DNA of 64,000 nt from Flavobacterium sp. RSP15 (GTDB taxonomy: Bacteria; Bacteroidota; Bacteroidia; Flavobacteriales; Flavobacteriaceae), in NCBI RefSeq assembly GCF_003968755.1, contig NZ_RYDL01000002.1:124001-188000 (forward strand), read 5' to 3'. A program made the position numbers and the translations under genes. The notes beneath the pieces are model-generated. The model was not told the origin of the DNA. It was given only the letters and a program-made list of their open reading frames with translations, and searched no databases. This document shows positions 52,425 to 62,857 of this stretch, in pieces (the first letter of the stretch is position 1; each line of letters begins with the position of its first letter).

Positions 52425-53204
52425 ATGGATTTAAAAACAAAATCGATAGGATTAGTTCTCTCCGGAGGCGGTTCTAAGGGTATTGCTCATGCTGGCGTGA
52501 TCAAATTTTTAGAAGAAAAAAACATACGCCCGTCTCAGATAGCGGGTACGAGCGCAGGTGCTATTGTTGGTGCAATGTATGCCTGGGGAAAGACACCGGA
52601 GGAAATTCTGGAGTTTTTCAAGTCGATCTATCTTTTTCATTGGAAACATTTGACCTTTAAAAAGGCGGGGTTGATTGATTCAGAATCCTTCAAAAGTTAT
52701 TTTCATACTATTTTTGGAGAGGCTGTTTTGGGCGATTTAAAAATTCCAATTCAAATTACAGCTACCGATATGGTTCGAGGAAAACTAAAAATATTTGCCC
52801 CCGAAACAAAAATTACAGATGCTGTTTTAGCTTCCTCGGCGTTTCCGGGTATTTTGTCCCCTTATGAAATAAAAGGAAGCATTTATAGTGACGGAGGGAT
52901 CCTAAATCATTTTCCAACAGATATCCTGCAAGGACAATGCGATACCCTGATTGGTGTTTACGTGAGTCCTATTCAAAAAATAGACGCCAAAGATTTGAAT
53001 ACGATCAAAGCGGTAACGACTCGGGCTTTTGATATTCTTTCAGCAAATTCTAATATGCATAAATTTAACATCTGCGATTGGATCATAGAACCAAAGGATT
53101 TATGCCTGTACAGTACGTTTGAAACCAACCGAATTAAAATGGATGCCGTATTTAACATTGGCTATGAAGCCGCAAAAAAATCGTACGAAAAACTAAATTT
53201 ATAA
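52425..53204 (+). CDS. Patatin-like phospholipase
   Basis: 259 residues with the patatin signature: oxyanion LSGGGSKGIAHAGVI (about 12-26), nucleophile Ser in AGTSAGAIVGAMYAWG and catalytic Asp in YSDGGILNHFP. RssA/YlbK-like, with no signal peptide. It hydrolyses lipid acyl esters; the physiological substrate is unknown. Single gene upstream of pyrH. Confidence 0.92.
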   Translation: MDLKTKSIGLVLSGGGSKGIAHAGVIKFLEEKNIRPSQIAGTSAGAIVGAMYAWGKTPEEILEFFKSIYLFHWKHLTFKKAGLIDSESFKSYFHTIFGEAVLGDLKIPIQITATDMVRGKLKIFAPETKITDAVLASSAFPGILSPYEIKGSIYSDGGILNHFPTDILQGQCDTLIGVYVSPIQKIDAKDLNTIKAVTTRAFDILSANSNMHKFNICDWIIEPKDLCLYSTFETNRIKMDAVFNIGYEAAKKSYEKLNL

Positions 53205-53242
53205 AATTTAAATAACGCATTTTTTAGAAAACAGAATATGTC

Positions 53243-53250
53243 TATATTTG
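53243..53250 (+). promoter_or_regulatory. Putative -7 element TATATTTG for pyrH-frr
   Basis: Matches TAnnTTTG, 22 nt before the ATG at 53273. The -33 is not obvious. Confidence 0.5.
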
Positions 53251-53272
53251 CACCAATCAACTCAACACACAC

Positions 53273-53980
53273 ATGAAATACAAAAGAATTCTTCTTAAAC
53301 TAAGTGGAGAAGCTTTAATGGGCGACTTGCAATACGGAATTGACCCAAAAAGACTAGCTGAATACGCTGACGAAATTAAACTAATTCATGATAAAGGAGT
53401 AGAAATAGCGATTGTAATAGGTGGTGGAAATATTTTTAGAGGAGTTGCCGGAGCCAGCGCAGGAATGGACAGAGTGCAAGGAGATTACATGGGAATGCTG
53501 GCCACTGTGATCAACGGAATGGCCTTACAGGGTGCACTGGAAGAAAAAGGAATGAAAACCCGTTTGCAAACGGCGTTAAAAATGGAATCCATTGCGGAAC
53601 CCTATATCAAAAGAAGAGCAGACCGCCACCTGGAGAAAGGAAGAATTGTAATTTTTGGAGCCGGAACAGGAAATCCTTATTTCACAACAGATACCGCAGC
53701 CGTTTTACGGGGTATTGAGATCAATGCCAATGTGATTCTAAAAGGAACTCGCGTGGATGGTGTGTATGATTGTGATCCGGAAAAAAATCCATCTGCCGTG
53801 AAATTTGAATTTATTTCCTTTGAAGATGTCCTCAAAAAAGGATTGAATGTAATGGACACAACCGCTTTTACATTAAGCCAGGAAAATAAATTACCAATCG
53901 TGGTTTTTGATATGAATAAAGTAGGCAATTTATTAAAAATCTGCGAAGGAGAAAACATAGGAACCGTAGTAAATATATAG
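53273..53980 (+). CDS. pyrH: UMP kinase
   Basis: 235 residues, amino-acid-kinase fold: [37 protein letters not shown] and [19 protein letters not shown]. It phosphorylates UMP to UDP. Followed by frr after 70 bp, the conserved pyrH-frr order. The spacer holds a repetitive CCCAAAACCCAAAACC run. Confidence 0.97.
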   Translation: MKYKRILLKLSGEALMGDLQYGIDPKRLAEYADEIKLIHDKGVEIAIVIGGGNIFRGVAGASAGMDRVQGDYMGMLATVINGMALQGALEEKGMKTRLQTALKMESIAEPYIKRRADRHLEKGRIVIFGAGTGNPYFTTDTAAVLRGIEINANVILKGTRVDGVYDCDPEKNPSAVKFEFISFEDVLKKGLNVMDTTAFTLSQENKLPIVVFDMNKVGNLLKICEGENIGTVVNI

Positions 53981-54050
53981 TTAATGGTTCCTGGTTATAG
54001 CTTTTGGATTGCTCCAAATTTCTAAAACCCAAAACCCAAAACCTAAAAAA

Positions 54051-54614
54051 ATGACTGAAGAAATTGAATTTATATTAGATAGCACCAAAGAATCCATGAC
54101 CGGTTCTATTGCGCATTTAGAAAAAGAATTTTTGAATATTCGTGCCGGAAAAGCATCTCCTGCCATGCTGGGAAGTGTTTTTGTTGATTATTACGGATCC
54201 GCAACACCGCTTTCGCAGGTATCAAAAATAAGTGTGCCTGATGCCAGAACAATTACGTTACAACCTTTTGAAAAAAACATGCTACACGTGATTGAAAAAG
54301 CAATTATGGTGGCCAACATTGGTTTTAACCCAATGAATAACGGCGATGTAATTATCATCAGTGTTCCTGCACTAACCGAGGAAAGAAGACGTGATCTTGC
54401 CAAACAAGCCAAAGTTGAAGCCGAAGACGCTAAAGTGGGTATCAGAAATGCCAGAAAAGATGCTAACACTGAGATCAAAAAATTAGAAAAAGAAGGAACA
54501 TCAGAAGACATTTGCAAAAGTGCCGAAGAAGAAGTTCAAAACTTAACCAATAGTTATATCCGTAAAATAGATGAACTTTTAGTGGTTAAAGAAGCTGAAA
54601 TCATGAAGGTGTAA
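54051..54614 (+). CDS. frr: Ribosome recycling factor
   Basis: 187 residues from MTEEIEFILDSTKESM; the upstream ATG at 54009 would add repeat-encoded residues (QNPKPKK). RRF motifs: HLEKEFLNIRAGKASPAML and PALTEERRRDLAKQAK. It releases ribosomes from mRNA after termination, with EF-G. Terminator follows. Confidence 0.97.
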   Translation: MTEEIEFILDSTKESMTGSIAHLEKEFLNIRAGKASPAMLGSVFVDYYGSATPLSQVSKISVPDARTITLQPFEKNMLHVIEKAIMVANIGFNPMNNGDVIIISVPALTEERRRDLAKQAKVEAEDAKVGIRNARKDANTEIKKLEKEGTSEDICKSAEEEVQNLTNSYIRKIDELLVVKEAEIMKV

Positions 54615-54633
54615 TTCCCTTTCAAATCCTATT

Positions 54634-54668
54634 AAAAATCCGTTCGCTTAGGGGAACGGATTTTTTTA
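54634..54668 (+). terminator. Terminator after frr
   Basis: Stem AAAAATCCGTTC / GAACGGATTTTT with an 8-nt loop and seven T. Confidence 0.9.
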
Positions 54669-54725
54669 TTGTTATTTTTGCGGTACCAAAATGAGATTAT
54701 ACCCGTTTTGCAGTAAACCCTATTT

Positions 54726-57224
54726 ATGAAGCAATTGTGTGTGTTCTTCTTTTTTTTAACGCTTTCGCTACAGGCGCAGTTTCAAGTCAATGGAATTGTG
54801 AAAGAGTCTACAACCAATAAACCATTACCATTTGCTACGATTACTACAACTGACGGTATAAACTCCATCTCTGATGTGGATGGGAAGTTTAGTATCGTTA
54901 CTCCAATTCCCTTTACAGCCTTTGATATTTCATATATTGGTTTCACCAAAGCCAGAATTACCCTTGAAAAAAACAAAAATTATTATGTGGTCATGCTATC
55001 TCAAAAAACAGATGATCTGAATGAAGTGGTGGTTCCAGACGAAAACCCAGCTTTGGCAATTATCCGAAAGGCGATCGAAAATAAAGACAATAATAACCCC
55101 CAAAAAAAACTCTACAGTTTCGAGTTTAAATCCTATAATAAACTCATTGTAAGCGCAAATCCTGACTCCATTGACGGGAGAATCGATTCTGTTTTTGTCC
55201 AAAAATCAAGCGGTGATCAGTTCTCAAAAATTGACTCTTCCGAGTATAAGTTTAAAGATATCGTACGTCAGCAACATCTGTTTCAAACTGAAAAAGTATC
55301 ACAATATCAATTTGCTAATAGCACATTAAAAGAAACTATATTAGGTACCAAAATGGCGGGTTTCAAGCAACCTGTTTATGAAATCATTGCATTTAATTTA
55401 CAGTCCTTCTCTATTTACGATTCCCGTTACGAACTTTTTGAAACCAAGTACAACAGCCCCATTGCCAATGATGCCCTAAAAGATTACAACTATAAACTGT
55501 TGGATTCCCTGATCATTGACGGCAGAAACACCTACATGATTTACTTCAAGAATAAGAAAAAAAGAAGAGCGTCAGGACTGGAAGGCGTACTTTATATTGA
55601 CCAAAATAATTTTGCTGTCGCCAAAGCAGTAATGCGCATAAAAGGCGTTCTTGACATTAGTGGAATTCATAACTTTAAGTACATTCCCAGTGAAAAATTA
55701 TGGTTTCCAACGGACAAAACCTTTAAAATTGTAAAGGGCAAAAATGATGACGATATAAAAATCCTTGGCGGAACGATTCAATTTGATGGTGATGTAGAAA
55801 ACGATTTTAAAGAACGAAAAAAAACAGCCTCGGATTTCACCTATTTATTATCGCAAACCAACAATTTTGAAATCCAGTATAACATACCGATCCAAATAAA
55901 AAAATCAGCCGTCACTATCGAAATCAAAGACGATGCAGTTAATAAACCAGAGGCTTTTTGGGACACCTACAGAAAAGACAGCTTAGACAGCCGAAGCCAA
56001 AAGACCTATCTGGCACTCGACAGTCTTTCGATCAAAAAAAGAATTGAAAGCCGCCTCCGTTTTGGCAGGAAAATCATCAATGGGTATTTACCTATAGGAA
56101 AATTCGATTTAGACTTACGTAAATTGTTTAGCTATAATAACTACGAAGGATTTAGATTGGGAATTGGAGGCACTACAAACGAACGATTTTCAAAAAATTT
56201 CAGAGTCGAAGGATACACCGCTTACGGAACAAAAGATAATGATTTTAAGTATAACTTAGGAATAGCAGCACGTGTAGGGAAATTTACTAATTCCTGGATA
56301 GGAGTTTCCTATACGGATGATCTTCGAGAAATTGCCAGTACCGTATTTGCAATTGACAAAAAGCCTTTTAAAATTTATGATCCCAGACCAATAAACATCA
56401 GTACTTTTTATAATTATGTAACTTGGAAAACATTTATAGAGACTAAAATCATTCCAAAAACCGAAAGTTTATGGGAACTCTCTAGAACGGCTGTGGAACC
56501 ACAATTCAATTATATTTTCAATTTAAACGGAAAATTATACCCCAATTACGTGATGACTACCGCAATGGTTTCTTTGCGCTGGAATCCATTTAGTGATTAT
56601 ATGCAAACGCCTACGGGACGAATTGAGGTTGAAAAACGTTTTCCGAAATTTACGTTTCAATACACCCAATCCATCCCCAAAATCTGGCAAAATGATTTTG
56701 AGTTTAGCAAAATAGATTTTAAAACAGAGTATGAAAAAAAATATTTAAACGGTCAAAAAACAAGCTTACTTTTCGAGGCAGGATATTCTTTTGGTGCAAT
56801 ACCCTTAACTCATTTGTACAACACCTCGCCTAATAATATTACCAAAGAAACTATCATTCAAAGGATTACTTTTTCAGGCAAAAACAGTTTTGAAACCATG
56901 TTTTTCAATGAGTTTTTCTCCAGTCAATATGCCTATTTTCAATTCAAGCACGGGTTTAGCCGTGTCACATTATTCAAAAAAATAAAACCGTCTTTAGTCA
57001 TTGTATCCCGCGTGGCTTGGGGTAATTTACAAAACCCGGAGCAGCACATCGGACTGGATTATAAGACACTGAACAAAGGGTATTTCGAATCGGGAATCGA
57101 ACTGAATCAAATTTACAAAGGACTTGGATTAGGTGGGTTTTACCGGTATGGACCCAATCAGTTGAGTAAATTTCAAGATAATATTGCTGTCAAAATAAGC
57201 TTCGTCCTCAATATAGGCCTTTAA
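54726..57224 (+). CDS. DUF5686 outer-membrane protein with carboxypeptidase-regulatory-like domain
   Basis: 832 residues: signal peptide (MKQLCVFFFFLTLSLQAQ), a CarboxypepD_reg-like beta-sandwich (about 20-95, VNGIVKESTTNKPLPFATITTTDG...DVDGKFSI), then the long DUF5686 region. The second half shows many alternating hydrophobic strands (for example near 480-832) ending in a terminal aromatic-rich strand IAVKISFVLNIGL, which suggests an outer-membrane barrel. Function unknown; related to TonB-linked surface proteins by its N-terminal domain. Its end overlaps the convergent SMR gene by 4 bp. Confidence 0.86.
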   Translation: MKQLCVFFFFLTLSLQAQFQVNGIVKESTTNKPLPFATITTTDGINSISDVDGKFSIVTPIPFTAFDISYIGFTKARITLEKNKNYYVVMLSQKTDDLNEVVVPDENPALAIIRKAIENKDNNNPQKKLYSFEFKSYNKLIVSANPDSIDGRIDSVFVQKSSGDQFSKIDSSEYKFKDIVRQQHLFQTEKVSQYQFANSTLKETILGTKMAGFKQPVYEIIAFNLQSFSIYDSRYELFETKYNSPIANDALKDYNYKLLDSLIIDGRNTYMIYFKNKKKRRASGLEGVLYIDQNNFAVAKAVMRIKGVLDISGIHNFKYIPSEKLWFPTDKTFKIVKGKNDDDIKILGGTIQFDGDVENDFKERKKTASDFTYLLSQTNNFEIQYNIPIQIKKSAVTIEIKDDAVNKPEAFWDTYRKDSLDSRSQKTYLALDSLSIKKRIESRLRFGRKIINGYLPIGKFDLDLRKLFSYNNYEGFRLGIGGTTNERFSKNFRVEGYTAYGTKDNDFKYNLGIAARVGKFTNSWIGVSYTDDLREIASTVFAIDKKPFKIYDPRPINISTFYNYVTWKTFIETKIIPKTESLWELSRTAVEPQFNYIFNLNGKLYPNYVMTTAMVSLRWNPFSDYMQTPTGRIEVEKRFPKFTFQYTQSIPKIWQNDFEFSKIDFKTEYEKKYLNGQKTSLLFEAGYSFGAIPLTHLYNTSPNNITKETIIQRITFSGKNSFETMFFNEFFSSQYAYFQFKHGFSRVTLFKKIKPSLVIVSRVAWGNLQNPEQHIGLDYKTLNKGYFESGIELNQIYKGLGLGGFYRYGPNQLSKFQDNIAVKISFVLNIGL

Positions 57225-57550
57225 TGACTCGACACAAATTTTAATCCTATAATAGAACTGATCAAAGTGGTGATGAAAAATATTCGCCAAAAATCAGCTG
57301 GTTCTTTAAAGACAAAAATTCCAACCAATACGGTTCCCACTGCTCCTATCCCAGTCCAAACCGCGTATGCGGTGCCTATAGGCAAAGTGAGTGTGGCTTT
57401 GTAAAGTAATCCCATGCTTATTGCCAGACAAATCAAGAATCCGCACAACCAGAATGTGGCTGTCATTCCGGAACTTTCCTTGGCTTTGCCCAAGCAAGTG
57501 GCAAAACCCACTTCAAAAAGACCTCCTAAAATTAATAAAATCCAGTTCAT
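57221..57550 (-). CDS. SMR family exporter (SugE/Gdx-like)
   Basis: 109 residues, four membrane segments. The conserved Glu of segment 1 is present (ILGGLFEVGFATCLGKA) and the pattern GTAYAVWTGIGAVGTVLVGIFVFKEP is the SMR signature. SugE/Gdx members export guanidinium or quaternary ammonium ions with proton exchange; the N-terminus looks more SugE-like than EmrE-like. Separated from the antiporter gene by 1 bp on the same strand. Confidence 0.9.
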   Translation of the reverse strand: MNWILLILGGLFEVGFATCLGKAKESSGMTATFWLCGFLICLAISMGLLYKATLTLPIGTAYAVWTGIGAVGTVLVGIFVFKEPADFWRIFFITTLISSIIGLKFVSSH

Positions 57551-57551
57551 A

Positions 57552-59822
57552 TTATTGTTTTAAAATTAATACCGAAGGAACTCCGCTCAGCCAAGTGCTT
57601 CTGGAGTCCACCAAGTCTTTCCAACTTTCAAGACTGACTACCATTAAATCCTGCTGATCTAAAAATTCCTTTTTAATGATTTTATCGGTTATCAAACCAA
57701 TGTTATTTGGGTATTTTTGCTCCAAAGAATCAATAGCGCTCTTCATGACAAAATTAGTCGTAAGATGCCCATTTACATCCAAAAGAATAATTTTAGAATT
57801 GTTGTTGTAAATTAATTTTTGCACATAATCAATCAAAAAAGAGTCTTCAGGGCTAAAAATTGGAATAAAAATATGGTTTACGTGCTGTAAATCTTTATCG
57901 ATCAAAATCCCTATTGGCATCTTGGTTTTAGAAATAATCTGTCTGGTTCTTTCATCAAAGGGCGAGTTTTCAAACAAGCCTTCTTTGCCGGTAAACTTAT
58001 CAATCAAACGATCCGGATTGATGATCCGTGTGGTAAAGCCAATTACTTTTCCAAGAATAGTCCCTTCAAAAATAGATTTCCCTAGACCTATCAATAACAA
58101 ATCATAGTCGCCTTGATTGGCTACATCGGCAATTTCAGTTTCAATATCCATCGTTGCTTTAAAAATCGTGGTGATGTCCTGTTTCAGGAGATGGGATTCT
58201 TCAACAATAGGATAAAAACTATTTTTTTCTTTGTCTTCCATGTTAAAAGTATGTACCTCATCACTTAAAGACAAATGCATGACGGTAACACTGGAAGTGT
58301 TTTTCTGTTTTTTTATCAAACTATTGGCCAATCGAAGCAACGATTTTCCTTTTTCATTGTTTCCAAATGAAATTAAAATTCGGTATTTGTTATCATTTGA
58401 TGGTTCCAAAATCTCAACCCCATCTTTGGTTTTAAAAATATAATTGATGAGATCTAAGGCCGGACCGGTCATAAAAGTCGTGACCAAAGCCATAATGACC
58501 ATCATGGTAAAGACTTCAGGAGTCAACACTTTAAGCTCCAACCCGATGTTTAACACAATCAATTCCATCAAACCTCTGGTATTCATCAAGGCACCAATTG
58601 TCAAACTATCCCGCCAACTTTGCCCTATAAATCTGGCGGCCAATGCACTTCCCAAAAATTTTCCTACCACGGCTACCAGAATAATAAAACCGGTCACTTT
58701 CCACAAATACGGATCATTGATCAGCCCAATTTCAGTTTTCAAACCTGTGAATACAAAAAATAAAGGCAGTAAAAGAATCAACGCCACATCCTCTACTTTT
58801 TCTATAAATATGGTCCTGAATTTTGGAACATCTGGCATAATGGCTCCCGCCATAAACGCTCCAAACAAAGCATGAATACCGATAACCTCAGTAGCATACG
58901 AGGAAATAATAAGTACCAGAAAAAAGATCGCCACAACTGGTTTTATAATACTGTCTTTAGAACCATATAAATCTCCAATTCTTTTTAGAAATGGTTTTAC
59001 AATAAAAATCATAGCTACAACATAAAGCACCGCCAACATAATAATGTATAGGGAGCTCACGAACGTTCCTGCTTTAACGATTGCAATGACCACTGCCAGT
59101 ATACACCAAGCCGTAATGTCATCAGCAGCAGCACATGTAATAACTATAGAACCTAATTTAGTTTTATGAATACCTCTTTCCTGAACGATTCTGGCTAACA
59201 CAGGAAAAGCAGTGATACTCAACGCAATTCCCATAAACAAACTGAAAGAAAGGAACTTAACGCCTTCAGGAGCAAATCGATTGTACACAAAATAAGCCAG
59301 ACCAATCCCGAGAGTAAAGGGAATCACAATGCTTGCATGACTGATTACCACCGCTTCATTAGCTTTGTTCTTCAGCACTTTTAAATCGAGTTCCATCCCT
59401 ATCACGAACATAAAAAGAATCAGTCCTATCTGACTCAAAAACTTTAAGTTCCCCAACGATTCAACAGGAAATAAAGCAATTGAAAATTCTGGAAAATACA
59501 ATCCCAGCAAAGATGGTCCTAGAACAATACCCGCAATAATTTCCCCAATTACTGAAGGCTGACCAATTTTCTTGAAAATCCAGCCAAAAACACGAGCAAC
59601 TAGAATAATCGTAATAATTTGTGCCAAAAGGATAGCCAAAGGATCTTGGAAGTTATGCTGAATCGACACTAAAAAATCACTCCACGAACCGTTTCCGCTC
59701 TCTGGTGTCACTATCGTTTCTGCCACTTCTAAATGCTTTCCTTTACTTATGATCCAATACATTAGCGCTATAAAACCGCCAGTAACACTTAAATAAAATA
59801 GTGTGTTTTTATAATTCTTCAT
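57552..59822 (-). CDS. CPA2 cation:proton antiporter with USP-like C-terminus
   Basis: 756 residues from MKNYKNTLFYLSVTGG (an in-frame ATG 27 bp upstream is less likely). An initial membrane segment, then a Na_H_Exchanger domain of about twelve segments (about 80-470) with GEIIAGIVLGPSLLG, AFPVLARIVQERG and AADDITAWCILA (the ion-binding Asp-Asp). The C-terminal 270 residues contain two universal-stress-like domains (HIFIPIFSPEDSFLIDYVQKL). Exchanges K+ or Na+ for H+ at the inner membrane. Probably cotranscribed with the SMR gene. Confidence 0.9.
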   Translation of the reverse strand: MKNYKNTLFYLSVTGGFIALMYWIISKGKHLEVAETIVTPESGNGSWSDFLVSIQHNFQDPLAILLAQIITIILVARVFGWIFKKIGQPSVIGEIIAGIVLGPSLLGLYFPEFSIALFPVESLGNLKFLSQIGLILFMFVIGMELDLKVLKNKANEAVVISHASIVIPFTLGIGLAYFVYNRFAPEGVKFLSFSLFMGIALSITAFPVLARIVQERGIHKTKLGSIVITCAAADDITAWCILAVVIAIVKAGTFVSSLYIIMLAVLYVVAMIFIVKPFLKRIGDLYGSKDSIIKPVVAIFFLVLIISSYATEVIGIHALFGAFMAGAIMPDVPKFRTIFIEKVEDVALILLLPLFFVFTGLKTEIGLINDPYLWKVTGFIILVAVVGKFLGSALAARFIGQSWRDSLTIGALMNTRGLMELIVLNIGLELKVLTPEVFTMMVIMALVTTFMTGPALDLINYIFKTKDGVEILEPSNDNKYRILISFGNNEKGKSLLRLANSLIKKQKNTSSVTVMHLSLSDEVHTFNMEDKEKNSFYPIVEESHLLKQDITTIFKATMDIETEIADVANQGDYDLLLIGLGKSIFEGTILGKVIGFTTRIINPDRLIDKFTGKEGLFENSPFDERTRQIISKTKMPIGILIDKDLQHVNHIFIPIFSPEDSFLIDYVQKLIYNNNSKIILLDVNGHLTTNFVMKSAIDSLEQKYPNNIGLITDKIIKKEFLDQQDLMVVSLESWKDLVDSRSTWLSGVPSVLILKQ

Positions 59823-60020
59823 ATCTATTTTTATATGGACTTTCCCCACTTTAAAGAAACAAAGATGAGAAATTCAAATGTATAATTTATATGCCACAAA
59901 ATTATTTTATTGTAAAATAAAAAAAGGGTATAATTAGCCCGGTAAAACAACAAAAAGTTTCCTTTAAAATAAATGATTTATAGTGGTTTTGACTACCTTT
60001 ACCGCCTTTAATATTGATTT

Positions 60021-62438
60021 ATGATTAAGTGGTTTAGTTTAGGATTTTGGGAATTAATAGCGCGAATTGTCCTTAGAAACAGAGTTTTAATGTTATCTAT
60101 TATTGTTGTGATAACAGCACTTTTAGCATTACAATGGAAAAATATTCACTTCGCTTTTACTGAAGCCAATTTATTACCGGATGACAATATTGTAAACATT
60201 GAGTACAATGCCTTTTTAAATAAATTTGGGGAAGAGGGAAATCTAGTCATCATCGGGGTAAAAGATGACGCCATATATACCCCGAAAGCCTTTGCTTCCT
60301 GGAGCAAAATGATGAATACGTTAAAAGGTGAAAAAGCGGTTGATTTAATAATTTCGTTAAATGACTTAAAGAAATTACAAAAAAATGATTCGTTGGCAAT
60401 CTTTGAACTTGTTCCTTTTGTGGACCAAAGCAAAACTCTTGATCCGGCATACCTTCAAAAAATTAAAAAAGAACTTTTTAATGATTTGCCTTTTTACGAA
60501 GGATTACTTTTCAACAAAAGATCCGGAAGCGTTCGCTCTGCCGTTTATATGGATAAAAAAATTGTAAACACAGCAGCCCGAAAAGATTTTATCCTTGATA
60601 AATTAGTTCCTGCAGTCGAAAAATTCGAAAAAGAAACCGGAATCGACCTGCGCGTTTCAGGAATGCCTTACATCCGAACACTAAATGCAAAAACTGTCAC
60701 TGATGAGATTAGCATCTTCATTGGAGCCTCTTTATTAATCACCTCATTGCTTTTCTTTTTCTTTTTTAGAAGTTTTAGGGCGACGTTAATATCAATGGTA
60801 ATTGTCATTATTGGCGTGATGTGGTCTTTTGGGTTTTTAGGATTATTAAACTACGAAATTACGGTTTTGACCGCCCTAGTTCCGTCATTAATCATCGTAA
60901 TCGGAATCCCCAACTGTATTTTCCTGACCAATAAATACCATCAGGAATACAAAATTCACCACAATAAAGCCAAAGCATTACAGCGTGTCACGACCAAAGT
61001 AGGAATGGCAACCTTGATGACGAATCTCACCACGGCTATAGGTTTTGCTACGTTTGTGGCTTCAAATAATCAATTGTTATTAGAATTTGGAGTGGTAACA
61101 TCCATCAATATCATGGCACTTTTCTTTTTGTGTATTATTGTCATTCCTATTTTTCATAGTTACATTCCAGCACCCAAAGAGCGCCACATCGAACACCTAG
61201 ACCGCAATTATGTGAAGGTTTTTATGAATTGGATTCTGAGAAACGTAAAATACAATCGATTTTCAATTTATGTTATTTCCATTATTTTACTTGTCATTAG
61301 CATTATAGGAATCTATGAAATGCGCATTTCCGGCAGTTTGATTGAAGATATGCCTAAAAAAGAAGCCTTTTTTGAAGACATTGTTTTCTTCGAAAAAGAA
61401 TTTGATGGCGTGATGCCGCTCGAAATCATGATTGACACCAAACGCAAAAAAGGAGTTATGAAATTGTCTACGCTGAGGCGAATGGACGAATTGGAGGAAA
61501 CCATTGACGAAATCCCGGAATTATCAAAACCCATTTCGATTGTGAATCTGGTAAAATATTCTAAGCAAGCGTATTATAATGGAAATCCCGATTACTACGA
61601 ATTGCCAACGTCACAGGAACAGTCGTTTATTTTGTCGTATGCTAAAAATGCCACGAAAAACTCCAAAGATAATCTGATGAAAAGCTATGTGGATTCGACG
61701 GGGCAATTTGCACGAATCACGACTTTTATGCGTGATGAAAATGGCGATAATATTGCCAAAATTGAAGCTGAAATTCGCAAGAAAGCTGATAAAATTTTCC
61801 CGCCAGATCAATATAAAGTCACCATCACCGGAAAAGCTTTAGTTTTCCAGAAAGGAACTGGTTACCTACTGGACAACTTACTTTCGTCGCTGGCTTTCGC
61901 CTTTTTCCTGACCGCACTTTTGATTGGTTTTATGTTCCGTTCGTTCAAAATGGTGTTGGTTTCTATCATTCCTAATTTATTGCCGCTAATGCTAACCGCA
62001 GGAATCATGGGCTTTCTGGACATTCCGCTGAAACCGTCGACGATATTGGTTTTCGGAATTGCGTTTGGTCTTTCGGTGGATGACACCGTAAGATTTCTGT
62101 CGCAATACCGCGAGGAATTAAAGAAAAATAATTGGAAAATTCGCAAATCCGTTTACGCCACATTTACGGATGCCGGCCTGAGCATGTTTTATACTTCTAT
62201 CGTGTTGTTCTTTGGATTTTCGGTGTTTATGTTGTCCAGTTTTGGGGGAACAATAGCACTTGGCGGATTGATTTCATTGACATTGTTATTCGGAATGCTA
62301 TCCAATTTGATGTTGTTGCCAGCTTTAGTCTTGACCTTGAATAAAACTTTGGCCAACGAACAAGATTTTATCGAACCCAAAATTGACATCATCGAACCAA
62401 GTGATGCCGAGATTGATGATTTACAGAAAAACAAGTAA
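60021..62438 (+). CDS. MMPL/RND family transporter
   Basis: 805 residues with twelve membrane segments arranged 1+5 and 1+5. Each half has a soluble loop (about 40-230 and 430-610) and an RND core: MVIVIIGVMWSFGFLGLLNYEITVLTALVPSLIIVIGIPNCIFL and MVLVSIIPNLLPLMLTAGIMGFL...AFGLSVDDTVRFLSQYREE. The Asp pair in SVDDTVRF is the likely proton relay. Related to HpnN-type lipid exporters; the substrate (lipid or hydrophobic molecule) is unknown. No membrane-fusion or outer-membrane partner is adjacent. Confidence 0.88.
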   Translation: MIKWFSLGFWELIARIVLRNRVLMLSIIVVITALLALQWKNIHFAFTEANLLPDDNIVNIEYNAFLNKFGEEGNLVIIGVKDDAIYTPKAFASWSKMMNTLKGEKAVDLIISLNDLKKLQKNDSLAIFELVPFVDQSKTLDPAYLQKIKKELFNDLPFYEGLLFNKRSGSVRSAVYMDKKIVNTAARKDFILDKLVPAVEKFEKETGIDLRVSGMPYIRTLNAKTVTDEISIFIGASLLITSLLFFFFFRSFRATLISMVIVIIGVMWSFGFLGLLNYEITVLTALVPSLIIVIGIPNCIFLTNKYHQEYKIHHNKAKALQRVTTKVGMATLMTNLTTAIGFATFVASNNQLLLEFGVVTSINIMALFFLCIIVIPIFHSYIPAPKERHIEHLDRNYVKVFMNWILRNVKYNRFSIYVISIILLVISIIGIYEMRISGSLIEDMPKKEAFFEDIVFFEKEFDGVMPLEIMIDTKRKKGVMKLSTLRRMDELEETIDEIPELSKPISIVNLVKYSKQAYYNGNPDYYELPTSQEQSFILSYAKNATKNSKDNLMKSYVDSTGQFARITTFMRDENGDNIAKIEAEIRKKADKIFPPDQYKVTITGKALVFQKGTGYLLDNLLSSLAFAFFLTALLIGFMFRSFKMVLVSIIPNLLPLMLTAGIMGFLDIPLKPSTILVFGIAFGLSVDDTVRFLSQYREELKKNNWKIRKSVYATFTDAGLSMFYTSIVLFFGFSVFMLSSFGGTIALGGLISLTLLFGMLSNLMLLPALVLTLNKTLANEQDFIEPKIDIIEPSDAEIDDLQKNK

Positions 62439-62476
62439 TAGTACTTGGAGCTTTTTCCCGCTATTCGTTACAATAT

Positions 62477-62516
62477 TTTAAAGCTTCCAGCCTCTGAAAG
62501 GCTGGAAGCTTTAAAA
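62477..62516. terminator. 17-bp perfect hairpin after the MMPL gene
   Basis: Arms TTTTAAAGCTTCCAGCC and GGCTGGAAGCTTTAAAA around a 6-nt loop. No T-run longer than three follows the stem on the plus strand, so it may be a terminator or a palindromic repeat unit (CTTCCAGCC...GGCTGGAAG). Confidence 0.65.
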
Positions 62517-62640
62517 ATGATTTTCACTGCTATCGGGGCTAGGGAATTATGAAAACTAGAAAAATTTAAAAAAACCTATCCAATCTCGTTGTCATTTTAA
62601 CTAAAGATAAAACTTATAAAAATGGACTATTAGTGATAAG

Positions 62641-62667
62641 ATTCCTCCTTCGTCAGAATGGCAAATA
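62641..62667. repeat. Half copy of the TCGACGAAGGAG repeat
   Basis: GATTCCTCCTTCGTCAGAAT plus GGCAAAT. It corresponds to the right arm of the repeats at 4639-4709 and 44921-45019. Confidence 0.55.
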
Positions 62668-62742
62668 AAGAACAGAAAGGCAAAACGGTACAGGAAATTC
62701 ATAAAATACTTTCAAAAATTCCCAAATAACTCCATTCGTTTA

Positions 62743-62812
62743 GCCCCGATAGCAGCGGCATCCCACGCTTTTGGGCGTAGATATAGCGAATCGCGGGAAA
62801 TAGCTCCAGATT
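62743..62812. repeat. TAGCCCCGATAGCAGCGG repeat copy
   Basis: Starts TAGCCCCGATAGCAGCGGCA and ends GGGAAATAGCTCC. The outer ends match the copy at 37746-37870, with a different centre. Confidence 0.6.
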
Positions 62813-62849
62813 GCTTCACTCCTCGCAATGACTTTTAAAACAAATCATT

Positions 62850-62857
62850 TATATTTG
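62850..62857 (+). promoter_or_regulatory. Putative -7 element TATATTTG for asnS
   Basis: Matches TAnnTTTG, 45 nt before the ATG at 62903. The -33 is not clear. Confidence 0.5.
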
